From: Buddleja alternifolia
Taxonomy: Eukaryota; Streptophyta; Magnoliopsida; Lamiales; Scrophulariaceae
Reading direction: 5' to 3'
DNA length: 64,000 bases
NCBI GenBank assembly: GCA_019426215.1
Contig: CM033405.1
Location: 2,953,001-3,017,000 of the forward strand
Shown piece by piece: positions 23,296 through 34,876 of this stretch (position 1 is its first letter; each line of letters begins with the position of its first letter). A model generated the notes under the pieces. The model was not told the origin of the DNA and searched no databases. It saw only the letters and a list, made by a program, of their open reading frames with translations. Position numbers and translations under genes: made by a program.

Positions 23296-23893
23296 TGTTA
23301 GGAATGGTAGCATCAGAGCAAGAAAAATAAACGAGAAACAATAAACACCTAAACCTAAATATGAAGATAACGACACGAGGATTTTAACATGGTTTGGCAT
23401 AATTGCCTACATCCATGAGCCAACTTAGATTTGCATCTTTATTTCTCAAAGTCAATCAATGAAGTACAAGAGGATTTCTCCTATTTATAATAGTTGGAGT
23501 AATCTAAAACACTATCAAATAAGGAAACATATTCCTAATAATCTTAGGGAACTAGTCTAGATACAATAGGAAACAAATAAGCCTCAAAAACTGTTAAAAT
23601 CGAGTCCAAAACGCGTAGAAAATTGCCATCTCAGTGCCATACGACGCGGTGTTCGCCCCGAACGCCACGGCGACCCATTTGTTTGCCATTACCGCGAACG
23701 CAGCACCGATAAAACATGGCGACGCCACGGTGTTGCTACCTGCAACCGCCTCTGCCTGTTTTTTGTCCGTTTTACTTCCTCGTTTCAACTATTTCTCGAC
23801 CCTGGATCTTCCCAACCCGTCTTGTCTTCATTTTTAGCTCTATTTTGAATCTTCTCAATCCTATTTTTGATCTGACTCCACTATATCCCAATA
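23296..23893 (-). repeat. 5' LTR of the non-autonomous Copia element
   Basis: 598 bp, collinear with 21501-22104 but with several substitutions and small indels, so the insertion is not very recent. Confidence 0.8.
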
Positions 23894-23898
23894 TTTAC

Positions 23899-25050
23899 TA
23901 GATAAATGAGTTCTTAGGTTCTTCTAAAGAGTTGTAGATTTATGTCTTAGCTTTCCATAGCAACTTGAATTGTCTCAATCCGATGTTCGTAGAGAGATAT
24001 ATGGTCAATTTATCGACACGTGCCACGACGAGCAAAAATGTTTGCCGCATCGCGAGAAAGCATGAGCTATTGTTTGCTCGTGAACTGGGTCCTCTATGCA
24101 CTGGAGCCGCAGCGAGCCAAAATACTTATTAGGGCCCGTGCCTTAGTGTATTGGACCCAATTTTGCCCATATAAATAGTCCTTTAACCTATATTATGGTA
24201 TCTTTTCCTCCAAGACTTGTTCTACCTTGTATTTTTGTGCCTTTTGGGGGTATTTTAGCTTTGAAGATGGCATTTAGGGGCTAAAAATCTCATCGGGACA
24301 ATTGTAATTTGAAATCATCATCTTGATTCGTAAGATTATTGTTCTTAATATAATTTCTATCTTGAGTATTTGATTTTCTAGATTGTATGCTTAATGTTTG
24401 ATGAAATGCTTACTTGGATGTACACTTTGTTTTTGTATTTTATTGATCCATTGCTAGTTAAGGTTGAATTGTCATCAATTAGGGCCCTACTTAGTAGCAA
24501 CTAGCGATTAATATTAATAAATGTTTATATTAGGTCCTTAGGGAAAAATCAATGTCATTAGGTTTAGTTCATGCTAAGTTGATTAATTCTTGATGTCAAC
24601 TCTCTTTTAGTGATTAATGTTTCTCCTTATATCGATCGGCTAATTCGTTGGTAAGTTGCACTTAAGAAAAGAGCAAGAGGTTCATATGCTATCATTGTTT
24701 CTCTTAGTTGGTACTTAATTAGAATTAATCTTGCGTATCTATGATCAAATCGAGAAGATAATAAGTAATTATAACTGACCGAACTCTTCTTTATTGCTTA
24801 AATCTCGTGTTTAATTGTTTGCTTTGCTTTTGCTTACTTTTAGTTATCATACAATTCCAACCAGCAACCCCCCAATTTTACTTTCACAATTGTCTTACAA
24901 TTACATTTGATAATCACTCTTGTGGGTTTGACCCTTACTTATCACTTTCACAGTTAGGTACCAAGGTAAATTAGATAGTATTTTGGTGTGCTATGACACG
25001 CATCATATCACACGTCCAATGGAGACGAGAGACTTGAGATGTTTATAAGC
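23899..25050 (+). other. No gene; possible Gypsy LTR remnant
   Basis: CATATAAATAGTCC at 24168-24181 could be an LTR TATA box. The stretch GTGGGTTTGACCCTTACTTA (24923-24942) resembles sequence near the 3' end of Athila-type LTRs. No second copy, primer-binding site or target duplication is in the window. Confidence 0.3.
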
Positions 25051-25059
25051 TTCAAAATC

Positions 25060-25660
25060 TCTTTTAGAAATAGTAGTATCAGAGTATGAAAAAATTGCAA
25101 GAAATACATGAAACCTAAAAGATGAACACAAAGATTTAACGTGATTCGGCAAACTGCATGCATCAACGAGCCAAGACTAGGTCTAAATTTTTATTTCTCA
25201 GAGTAATTCAAACAATTACAAGTTGAGAATTCATATTTATAATAGTGGAGGAAGTTAGAGACCCTAACAAAGTAGGAAAACAATCTTCAACTGACTAGTT
25301 AATTAAACTTATCAATTAGAAAACAATTCCAATCTAAAAAAGACTCAAAATTGCCAAAACAATCCGTCCCAAAACTCGTTCCCAGCTCACAAACTCGCGT
25401 TGTGGCAAGCAGGAGTGCTCGATGCTGCGCAAACACTTGCCCGGTTGCGCCGTGGCGCCATTTTTTGGAGTTATGGCCCAAACTCCCCTTGCACCACGGC
25501 AAGCACAAGTGCTCGATGCAGCACAAGCACTTGCTCGTCGCATTATGGCGCCATTTTGGAGCTCTGCCTGACTTTTCTTAGATCCATTTCACGATCCGTC
25601 TTAGCTCTATTTTCGACTTTTGGTCCCCTTTCTTATCCGACTCGCTAAACTTCAACAACT
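25060..25660 (-). repeat. Diverged LTR of the same Copia group
   Basis: The layout follows the LTRs at 21.5 and 23.3 kb: a GCATCAGAGC-like start, ACGTGATTCGGC (here 25139-25150), a TTTATTTCTCAGAGT block, a TATTTATAATAGTGG TATA region and a GC-rich tail. The tail holds a direct duplication, GTGCTCGATGCTGCGCAAAC (25428) and GTGCTCGATGCAGCACAAGC (25510). It has no partner LTR. Confidence 0.5.
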
Positions 25661-25699
25661 CTCTTCTCCCTCATTTGGCGCATTTTAAGGATAAAATTG

Positions 25700-26050
25700 T
25701 GTAATTTCGGCCTAAGCAGATAATACCTCGTGTAAAGGAGTTTGCTGTGCTTAAAAGCAAATGTACTCTCTCCTTACCGAAGCGCCTTTTAAGAAAAAAC
25801 CTGTGCCGCTCTTGCTAAAGCGGAGAATACCTCGAACAAACCCGTACGGCTCCAACCAAAACAAACAATATCTCAGACAAACTCGTGTGACTCCGGCCAA
25901 AGCAGAGAATACCTCGGACAAACCCGTGCAGAGAATATCTCCGACAAACCCTCAAAGTGGACAATACCTCGAAGAAACTTGTGCGACTCTAGCGAAAACA
26001 GATAATATCGCGGACAAACCCTCAAACAGGCGTTTGGTGTGCGAAAAGGT
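25700..26050. repeat. Degenerate minisatellite of 30-47-bp units
   Basis: About seven units carry the core GCAGAGAATACCTCGGACAA with variable tails such as ACCCGTGCGGCTCC. The open frame across it is a by-product of the repeats. Confidence 0.65.
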
Positions 26051-26099
26051 GTGTGTTCTGAGAACTTCTTATCTAATTTGAACATTAAAAACTAAAAGG

Positions 26100-26890
26100 C
26101 CATGCTGATGCCGTTTAATGGTAAAAGTTTTATTAAAGCTCCTACCACCATGTCTTAGATTTCCCTCGAAAATTCAAAATTTTGACCGAAATTTTGGGTT
26201 TCCGAGGGTCCCGAAGCGAAATTTCACTTTTGATCCAATTTTGTAAAATTTCTTCTGAAATCTCGACGGAACCCCAAAATTTTCCTAAATTCTTGCCGAA
26301 ACCCGAAATTTTTCGAAACTTAAAAATAATATTAAAACACATTTGTTAAATATCCATTGAAGTTTAGCCTGAAACCCAAAATTTCTCAAAATTTTTGAAT
26401 AATATTTATTTTTTTATACATTTTAAAAATTTATTATTTAAAAATAATATTTCAAGTTGGTCCACTCCTACCAACCATTCACCCCAACTATACACATGAT
26501 TTTTACTAAACTTGTGGTACACTTTATTTTAATAAAGTTCTTATAAGATGTGGCTATTATTTTACTTTCAAGTCATATTTATTTCATATTTTTTGTAATA
26601 GATTTTGGTCAAACTATTTAACAAAATTCATTATACATAATTATATAGAGAATATTATTTATGTAAAAGATGTATGACTATTCAGGTTACCAAAAGTTTG
26701 ATTGTAAATTTTGAATATTTTTATAAATTTCTATGATTTCTTTAAAATCAACATTGGAATTTCGAAGATCCTTGAAACTTTTAACGAAATTTTCATAAAT
26801 TTACTTACCTGATATTTATACCGAAATCGAAATTTAGGGCTTTGCCCATAACAATGCTAGTTTGAGAAATATTTCCTTTTTATAGTATTA
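26100..26890. other. No gene; AT-rich DNA with CCGAAATTT-like words
   Basis: Words such as CCGAAATTT, CGAAATTTC and AAATTTTGG recur on both sides (26160-26340 and 26740-26840), perhaps an old foldback element. Nothing else is supportable. Confidence 0.3.
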
Positions 26891-26895
26891 TTTTA

Positions 26896-27180
26896 GGGAG
26901 AATAGCATATAACCCCCCTGTGTTATCACTTTTTTGCTGAAAACTCCCTTGTGTCAATTTTTTTGCATGAAACCCCCTTGTGTTAGCCTAAACCCTGCAC
27001 GAAACCCCCAACCCTACATCAAATACACTGCGCGTGTATGCTACTCTCCGCAGATTTTACACGAATTGAGAGTTTTTTGCAGGGTTTAGGCTGACACAAG
27101 GGGATTTCGTGCAAAAAAATTAACACAAGGGGGTTTTCAGCAAAAAAGTGATAACACATGGGGTTATATGCAATTTTCCC
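26896..27180. mobile_element. Foldback MITE, copy 2, with 9-bp target duplication
   Basis: A 285-bp foldback with arms matching over about 120 bp. The ends are GGGAGAATAGCATATAACCC and its inverse GGTTATATGCAATTTTCCC. The perfect duplication ATTATTTTA lies at 26887-26895 and 27181-27189. Same family as 19951-20238. Confidence 0.85.
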
Positions 27181-27189
27181 ATTATTTTA

Positions 27190-28595
27190 CTAAAAAAGCC
27201 AAGTGCAATTGCCGACAGCATTACGCTTTGTTATCGAATTTGTTCCTTATCGTGGGTACACCATTTGACTAAAGCACGAGTTTCTTGGACGCTGATATTC
27301 CATGTGAGACTGACGTTTAATGCACTTAAAAGCCACAAGATCGACGGAATTTAAGTTATTTATGTACGCGTAAAATATTACCCATCATATTTGTTGTCGT
27401 ATAGTCGTACACGTCTTATCATGATTATTGTACAGGTCAGTAACTAATCAAATACAAATATTAGAATTCCATTGAAACATATATTTTGGGAGGTTGTCGC
27501 GAAGAGCATCGAGTCAAATGACTATTGTGTTTTATAGATAGCGGAGGTTACACCTACGTGAGAGTAGTTTTAATGGCGGTGGTTATGAGTTTGAGCTAAC
27601 CTTAGCCCCTTCACGAGAATCAGGCTCAGTATGAATAGTCGTTAACGCGTTAATTTGTTATAATTATGTCCTAAAATCAATACTGTGTATGTGGTAATTG
27701 AAGTTTTGCCCAAGGGGCCTCAAGGCCAAGTTCATTATGGCTCCCTCAATATTGCAATCATAAGTGTAGGCTCAAGCCCACAAAACACCTGCACCGATTG
27801 CACAATATAAATTGTCATCATATCTATTTATTTATTTTATTTGAGAAATTTTATATCTTTCGGATGCATGATTGTTGGAAATAAGTTTTAATTTTTTTTA
27901 ATTGTTTTCTATTCCCAACATTTTTATTTCATCATATTGGGCTTTTTTAATTTTAGATTTATGTAGACTAATGGCCTCATTAATTTTTTATAACGATCAA
28001 TTCTAGTCCCCTATATAAAGAGGTCATAGTCGATTTTATTGGTATAAGTGATATTGTGAGTATTTGATGTGATTTATATTTTGTATTCTCCCACAAATAT
28101 TTTTAGCGTTTGGATCCGCTTCTCAAGTAATAAGTACATTTACAGGATAAACTTTTTAAAATTGGTATTTCAAATAAGTGCTTTTGGAAATGTAAAGTAT
28201 TTGGTGAAAAGGCGTGTTTGGTGAAAATGCACTTAAATAACTTCTTATAAAAGAGCAGAAAAAGAAAATTCAGAAGTCATTAATATGCACTTATCCAAAA
28301 TGGACTTTTGGATATGTAACTTATTTTAAAAGTCCATTACCATTTAACTACCAAACAAGTATCACTTTTAAAAATGGACATCTACCTCCAGAAGTTCATT
28401 TGGAATGAGTTTCCAAACACTCACTTAGTGTTTTGGCAACATGATGGTGGACTGGTTCCTAGGCGCTTCGTGGGCGTGCACCCGAGATGACATGTCGATG
28501 TGAACTAATGAGTTTTATCTTGAAGTCTTGATCGGCCGTCAAATCTTTCATGTACAGAAGCAATCATAATTTTAGGACAACAACACCGTCGTGAC
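27190..28595. other. No gene; mixed repeat remnants
   Basis: CCTATATAAAGAGG at 28011-28024 within a TGTTGGAAATAAG-led block (from 27873) may be a Copia LTR remnant. A GTTTGGATCC / TTTCCAAACAC inverted pair (about 28109 and 28420) may be a MITE. Neither has a target duplication. Confidence 0.3.
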
Positions 28596-29272
28596 TAGGG
28601 TTGTAAACGAGCCGAGATTGATGAAATTTTCAGGCTCGAATTCGAGCTCGAACTCAAACTCGACGCGCCTCATTTTCTAGGGCTCGAGTTCAAGCTCGAA
28701 GTAGATGAGCCGAGCTCGAACTTGAAGTAAAAATTAGTTTAATTATTTATTTCTTTTTTTAATAAATAATAATAAAAGAAAAAAAAATTATGTTTTTTTG
28801 CTTATAACAATACGTTAATAATGTAGAGTATACATTATTCAAATAAACAATAAGTATTATTAAGATAAATAATAAGTATATATCTTATATTCAATTAGTA
28901 TTTAGAAAAAAGAGGAGGGTGTCGTGAAAATAATAATTTCTTTAAATTATTTTATAGAAAAGTTTATCATATCAACTAAAATATATAATCTTATAATTGT
29001 TGTTGTTGTTTTGCACGATTTAAACAAAATAGAAAAAAACAATCTTAAGTATTATTAAACTATGTTGTATATAAAATTATAAGTATTATTTTTATGAAAA
29101 TTTAAGTATTTTTAGTCATATATTAAAAATTAATTAAAAAATAATAAAAGCTCATGAATATATGAACAACTATAAATGAGCTCGAGCTCGACTCACGAAA
29201 AAGCTCGAGCTGAGCTCCAATCGAGCCAACTCACCATGCTTATGAGCCGACTCGACTCACCTTACACCCCTA
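28596..29272. mobile_element. hAT-like MITE, 677 bp
   Basis: The ends TAGGGTTGTAAACGAGCCGA and the inverse of CTTACACCCCTA are hAT-type. The 8-bp flanks GTCGTGAC (28588-28595) and GTTGTCAC (29273-29280) match at six of eight positions. GAGCTCGAGCTC words fill both ends and the centre is AT-rich. The same terminal family occurs at 35642 and 41476. Confidence 0.7.
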
Positions 29273-30327
29273 GTTGTCACTATCTATAAGTACAACTTCA
29301 TATTTATCGTGTTTCATACGACTTAATTTAGAATTTATGCTTACGAGTTTATATTATATATTTTTGGACCATTTTTTTTAGTTTAAATTATTATTCATAA
29401 ACACAAATTACAATATATATAGACGACACGTCTTTCCTTCAGTAAATCTTTTGTTACGTCCTTAGTTCACACTATATTAACATTGAGAATCAATTTTATT
29501 TTAAAGAAAATTATATGTAATCCCCCTCACTTTAGTGCAAATTACCGAAAATCTCTTGACCTTTTCAAAATTATATAAAGTTCCCCTCATATTAAGATAT
29601 TCTTGCAAATACACCCCCTATATATTTAATTATTTTTTAAAATTTCTCCCCGATAAACCTTATAAATAAACCATTTGAGGGGGTCATTTACCAAAAGTCG
29701 GTAAAATTTTGATAATTAGGAAAAGAAAAGGGAAATTACTATTGATATTAGAGGAAATATATAGTGAATTAGATATTGAAATAGACATATATATTGGATC
29801 ATGAAGATTTTACGCTATACTCAAATAGAACCCATTTAAAAATTCAAAATTCACTGTTTTATTTTTAGTTTTTTACCACTTTAAAATATTCCAATATTGT
29901 CATTCTTTTATTGAGATTGGATTAGAAAATTCTTACTTATATGGAATTATACTTTTTTGTTTTTTTGAAAAGATATGGTATTATATTTACAACATGTAAA
30001 TATATGGAATTTATATTATCTTGGTATAGTATGATCGCCATCATTTTTAATATGGAATATTCTAGTGCATGACGACTTAAACATGATCTAATATGATGTT
30101 TTTGCAATGCGTATACATTTGAAAAAAAAAATATTCTGATTGAAAATGATCTAGGTAATGAAAATTTTGCTTTGTTAATATACTTTTATTTTAATCTCAT
30201 TGACGAGGATTACAAGTCTCATTTAAAAGTACCTTTATTAATACTACACACAAACAAGAGTACAAGTTAAATATAAAGATCAAGATAGTTCTCACACGCC
30301 GTAAACTCCCATTTTAACTTTCCAAAT
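29273..30327. other. No gene; 3' flank of copy B
   Basis: From about 29890 the sequence parallels the flank of copy D (from 37207), so the duplicated block begins there. The earlier part is AT-rich with a decayed MITE-like stretch (29510-29720). Confidence 0.5.
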
Positions 30328-30576
30328 TTAGTCATGAACTCGTAAACGATCAAGAGCTTCACCGATCTGCAACTTATTAGAAACTCGAAGCTTTCTGTAA
30401 TCTTGATAAGCGAAAGGAACGTACAAACGAGGATGTTCCGGATCGACCAATTCGACTGGCGCTTCGACGAGGGTCTCTTTTGGTCCTAAGAGAAGTGAAG
30501 CAATGGACAGTCTTGTCCCTGCTTCCTTGCACATCACTCTGTGTTTCACGTTCAAAAATCTCCCATTGCTCCACAC
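30328..30576 (-). pseudogene. DAO-type dioxygenase copy B, exon 3 only
   Basis: A 249-nt exon with an acceptor (AAG/GTGTGG) and a natural stop, the same size as exon 3 of copy D. It keeps VKHRVMC (iron His) and RLS (2-oxoglutarate contacts). Residues such as GPKETLVEAP and KLQIGEALDRL place it with copy D. Upstream, intron 2 DNA follows D to about 31490 and stops; exons 1 and 2 are absent. It is a truncated duplicate of the 3' end of a D-type gene. Confidence 0.85.
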
Positions 30577-30638
30577 CTTCATATGCAAAACATAGGTTTA
30601 TGACAATGTAATAACATGATGAATATATATTATTTTAG

Positions 30639-31238
30639 GGATAATTATATTTGGTCCTTTATCTTTTCCACTAATTCAATTTAGTCCCTTCGATCCGGTT
30701 ACAATTGAATTTAGTCCCTAGTGTTTTAAGTTTTGTTCACAAGTGTTGCGTGCTCGTTTTACTATAGTTTTAGTCCTATAAGTTTGAATTTGTACAATTT
30801 TAGCACCTTACCTTTGAATATTTTTTAACTTTAGCCCCTTCAAAGTGTGGCTTTGTCAGTAATTAATGAATAATTGACAACAAGGGCTTCATTTGTCAAA
30901 TAATTAAACGGTCATGGATTGACTCCGGAAGGCGCTAGATTAGAGTAGTTGAAACTGAACTAGTGGCAAAAATGGGGGACAAAATTAGTAACTAACAGTA
31001 ACGGACAATTGAAAACAAAGGCTAGATTTACGGAACAATAAACATGCCAGGGACTAAGTTGATGAGCACAAAATTTACAGGTTGAAACTAAATTAGTGGC
31101 AAAGATGATAGGCCAATTAGTAATTAATGAAATAGTTGACAACAAGGACTAGATTCATCAAAAAATTTAAGAGGCCAAGGGCTAATTTCAACGAGTAATT
31201 ACACCAAATGGGTGAAACTAAATTAGTGCATAGATAAA
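30639..31238. repeat. MITE-like repeat in intron 2 of copy B, shared with copy D
   Basis: It begins GGATAATTATATTTGGTCC and ends near AATTACACCAAATGGG, which are loosely inverted. The same block lies in copy D intron 2 (about 38134-38720), so it predates the duplication. Confidence 0.45.
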
Positions 31239-31242
31239 AATA

Positions 31243-31490
31243 TCCAGGATAATTACATGCACACCCCTTTACTTATCAAGTAATTACCACAAGTCTCTAG
31301 AGGATTTGTAAATTACCAAGACACAACCCTATCAGACCCTAACAAGTCGAAAAATAGAAGGTGAAATTGTAATATATTATTACTGACAAGAGGCGAAATA
31401 ATAATTTGTTTTTAATGACATGAGAAATTATCATAATTTCTCAAATCTCGAGGTGTTTTTCGTAATCAGAGTCTTATGCAATGGGTATAT
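31243..31490. repeat. MITE of the AATTACATGCACACCCC family
   Basis: The left end GGATAATTACATGCACACCC is related to blocks at 32437-32655, about 17690-17830 and 38735-39255, all in intron 2 of the dioxygenase copies. The right end is truncated at the duplication border. Confidence 0.5.
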
Positions 31491-31499
31491 GTTTTTCGT

Positions 31500-31930
31500 A
31501 ATCTCGAGGTGCGGCCCATTATAGGAAGAGGGTCCACGATCCATTTCCGAGTCATCCACGACCCGAGCTACGAGGATAGTCCAATCCTGCCACGTGTCCC
31601 TATCTGAACAGTTGCACATGCCATTCTTGTATCCGTACACGATGTCACCTATAAATACACCCACGGGTGCTCAAAGTACACACACAATCACTATTCACTA
31701 AATTCACTGTAGCTCTGAGCTGCAATCTAGATCCTGAATAGACCCACTTATAAATTACGAGGCTTACGTTAGGACCCTTTATATGATTTGAACGACGTTA
31801 GACTTGATCCGATTGATAGGTACGTAAGCAGCTCTTCATTAGAGTGCAGTTGATAATCTATTAATCTCCAGGTCGAGTCCTAGCCGAGCCTCGACTGGTC
31901 CGTGTTGTAGCTCTAACGAGATATGATCTA
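31500..31930 (+). other. LTR-like segment at the B/C junction
   Basis: CACCTATAAATACACCCACG (31648-31667) is a strong TATA box in an LTR-like setting. A similar TATAAATACACC block lies at about 53732. No partner LTR or target duplication was seen. Confidence 0.3.
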
Positions 31931-32085
31931 AATCAATACCAGAATCATCATATATGAATTTCGAGCTTTCAATCAATGTCCATCTCTAAACAGAGCATTC
32001 TAAGATTTGTCTCAAGAATTATTCACCAGTGTTTTAAAATTATATGATATAGATTATAGAACATTCTTAAACAACAGCTCGAATT

Positions 32086-32918
32086 TTAGGATTCAACACG
32101 AAATACATCAAGACATTCACCAGCATCCATGTGTTTATAAAATCTAGTTTTCCTAAAATCTTCAAGCTTGAAGGGAACGTAAAGACGAGGATTTTCTGGA
32201 GTCACTAATTCAGGTGGCGCCTTCACTACTTCTTCCTTTGGTCCTAACAAGAACGTAGCAATCGAAATCCTGATTCCTGCTTGCTTGCAAACCACCTGAT
32301 GCTTCACGTTATAGAATCTCCCATTGCTCCATGCCTTAACATGAAAATAAATATCTTGTAAGTTGTTATTATATAGTCATCTTAAATATGTGGGCTTCTT
32401 GGTTCCAAATGTATGGCTCTTGTTTCTCTATGGGATAGTTACATGCACACCCCTTCACTTATTGAGTAATTATTACAAGCCCTTTGAGGTTTTGCAAATT
32501 ACCACCCACTGTCAAATCGTGACAACTCGAGAAACAGGAGTTGTTCTCTATTCACAATGACAAAATTGTAGTATGTGGGATGTTATGGTAATTTCTCAAA
32601 TTTTGGGGTATTTTTTATAATTACAGTGTCAAGCAAGGGTGTCTATGTAATTTAAACCTTTTACTTTGTAGGATGTTCTATTTTCTTCAAAAGTAAACCG
32701 ATTCTTAAAGTAATGATCCGACACTATAATTTTGAGGACAATAATGTAAATATACACAAAACATTCATTTCTTAACTCTGATATAAAACTTTGTATAGAG
32801 TCAACATGGAAATCTAAAAATGGAACGGAGTAACTAATATATTTATGTGGCAATATCTCCAAAATTGATAAGTAGGGTTCCTGGACAAGGCTCAACTGCA
32901 ACAAATTCTCCTGATTTT
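32086..32918 (-). pseudogene. DAO-type dioxygenase copy C, exon 3 plus broken exon 2
   Basis: Exon 3 (32334-32086, 249 nt) is open with the natural stop ...LDVFRVES and keeps KHQVVC and RIS. Of exon 2 only the 3' part remains (about 32918-32846, KSGEFVAVEPCPGTLLINFG). It is cut off at 32919 by a Copia LTR. Its splice donor is also lost: copy A has ACT/GTAAGT, here it reads ACATAAAT. Introns and 3' flank match copy A, so this is an A-type copy. Exon 1 and the rest of exon 2 were not found on the other side of the Copia element. Confidence 0.85.
32437..32655. repeat. MITE in intron 2 of copy C
   Basis: The ends AGTTACATGCACACCC and the inverse of GGGTGTCTATGTAATTTA form imperfect inverted repeats. 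A decayed version sits at the same intron position in copy A (about 17690-17830). Confidence 0.55.
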
Positions 32919-33550
32919 TGTTGGGAAAAACTGTGGTAGGCCCAAATAAATGCAACAACATTTCGCACCAAATAATTATGCCACACACTTTAGTAAATAC
33001 CAAGAAAATAAAGTGCAAACAAGACACTAAATATTTACGTGGAAAACCTCAAACTCAAAGGGTGAAAACCACGGGGTAAAGAACCCACACCAAATTTACT
33101 AATATATAGTGATTACAAATTACAATAGTGGAGAAATATACTCTCTTTTAGGATATCCTGCCTCAGTATCCCAAGTCACAAAGATTTGAAGAATAATAAG
33201 TACCTAAAAGAAAACTCAGTAATTTTCCCAAAATGGACACAATGTGAAGAAACTCTACTTCACTCTTCTATGGCACTTAGTCACTCACTCAGAGAAATAT
33301 TCACACTCGGAGAGAAATATCTCTCTTGACCCTCAAAACACTAAATTCCTTATCAAACGAGGCTGCTTTGCTTTGCTCTTCTCTCTACTCAAAAACAAAT
33401 TGAAATGCTCTATTTATAGAGCAAAATGTAGGGGGTCGTTGAGTGGACAACCCCTTGTTTTATAATACCATTGGCCTATGGCCAATGGCCAATGGTTTTG
33501 CCTTTTATATTTATATTTATATATTTTTTAATGTGGTGGACCCCACAACA
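32919..33550 (-). repeat. 3' LTR of the TNT1-like element
   Basis: 632 bp with TGTTG...CAACA ends. A CTATAAATAGAGC TATA box lies near 33420-33408 on the minus strand. A GGCCAATGGCCAATGG motif lies at about 33480. Confidence 0.8.
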
Positions 33551-34155
33551 CTCTCCCCCTCCGCCACAGGTGATAAACTCCTTCTACTCACACGGTTTAA
33601 TAATATTCTGCAAACACATTGCAGAAAACACACACTCCGTAAAAATTTCTCGAACATATACATTGGTCTGCTGCTAAACTTTCGAAGCCATGATGAACAA
33701 TAGATCAAGGAGCCTTCTTCATCGAGCAAACACAATATTTCTACAAAACCTTAATGCACTGCTGGGCAATCACAAATTTCTCTTGCTCCCCCTCCACAAA
33801 GTCATAATGTTCCTTGGTTGGCCAACCAAACTCTACCGCGGTACCCGGTAATGGGGACAACTCCCCCTGCTCAACATAGTGAGTGGCACGTCACTGATAT
33901 TGCAAGCTTCTAGAACATCCTTCTGACAATCTCCTTTGATAGGACACACCTTTAACAAAGGAGAACTTGGAGCAAGATCGGGAACACTAACTTTTGGCTC
34001 TACAGTGTTCAAAACATCCCAACATCTCAAAATCATTAAATTCACATCCCATAACCTTTTCACCCCTAAACGTTTGTATCACAAGAAGATACATGAAATG
34101 ACTTCTCCATCAAATACCTTTCGTTGCTTATGTGCAAACGCATTGCACTCATAAA

Positions 34156-34876
34156 TTATCGGATGAAAGCATTCAACTTTTTCATCCACTGAGCAAAAAA
34201 AAAAAAAAAAACACTTTTCTGCTTGTCACTATCACAAGAAATCAATGATACACCTTTGGCAAAGGGAATGAGGGATTTCTTTGCCAAAGACTCCAATTTT
34301 ATGCCACCACATTGAGATAATCTCATATGCCACAGGTTTGACAAAGACTTGTCTTTAGCTAACGTCAGCCCAGCAAAACACACTTTTGAGCGAGTCTTGT
34401 ACAAACCATCACAAGTTGCTCCTCTTGCAACCACCATTGATCTTCTTGTGAGCTTCCACTTTCCATTGCCAATACAACTCACATAACCCAGACGATCTAA
34501 CGCAATACTAAAAATCAGATGAAGACGTAAGTCAGACACATGGCGAACATCCTTCAACATCAACTTGCAACCGATATTCATCTGGATGCACACATCGCCA
34601 ATACCAATGATTTTTTCCTTCGTCGTGTTCCCGAACATGGCGATACCGAAATCCCTAGATTTATAAGTACTGAAAAATTCCTTCTTGGGAGTAACATGAA
34701 AAGAGGTTGTTGAATCCACGATCTAATCAGCACCACCGGAACTAGCCATATTGCTCGTGTTAAGCACAATAACATCACCATCATAAAAGGTAGTAGCAGT
34801 TGTGTCATTTTCTTCATCGCTATCTTCTTTTTTATGATTTGTCTTTTTCTGATTCATCTCATCCCGCTTTTTGTCC
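34156..34876 (-). pseudogene. Copia protease / GAG-pre-integrase fragment
   Basis: Motifs: VDSTTSFHVTPKKEFF (protease active-site region, with Thr where DSG has Gly), then the pre-integrase part with LSNLWHMRLSQCGG (the LWHxRLGH-like site, altered). A TAG at 34725-34723 interrupts the frame just before the protease motif, where a Trp is usual. The frame upstream is lysine- and acid-rich and leads to the broken gag zinc knuckle. Integrase, reverse transcriptase and RNase H are missing. Confidence 0.75.

Larger units (their letters stand above)
21501..23893 (-). mobile_element. Non-autonomous Copia-like LTR retrotransposon, complete
   Basis: It is bounded by the 5-bp target copy TTTAC (21496-21500 and 23894-23898). 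Two similar LTRs (21501-22104 and 23296-23893) enclose 1.2 kb. Next to the high-coordinate LTR is a primer-binding site, TGGTATCAGAGCC on the minus strand (tRNA-iMet type, 23281-23293). Next to the other is a purine tract, CCAAGTGGGAGAT (about 22105-22117). The interior has no gag or pol frame, so proteins must come from another element. The LTRs start TATT rather than TG. Confidence 0.85.

Noticed and set aside
25740..26080. CRISPR-like look of the repeated 20-bp cores
   Set aside because: Units vary in length and sequence, there are no conserved direct repeats with unique spacers, and the DNA is plant nuclear.
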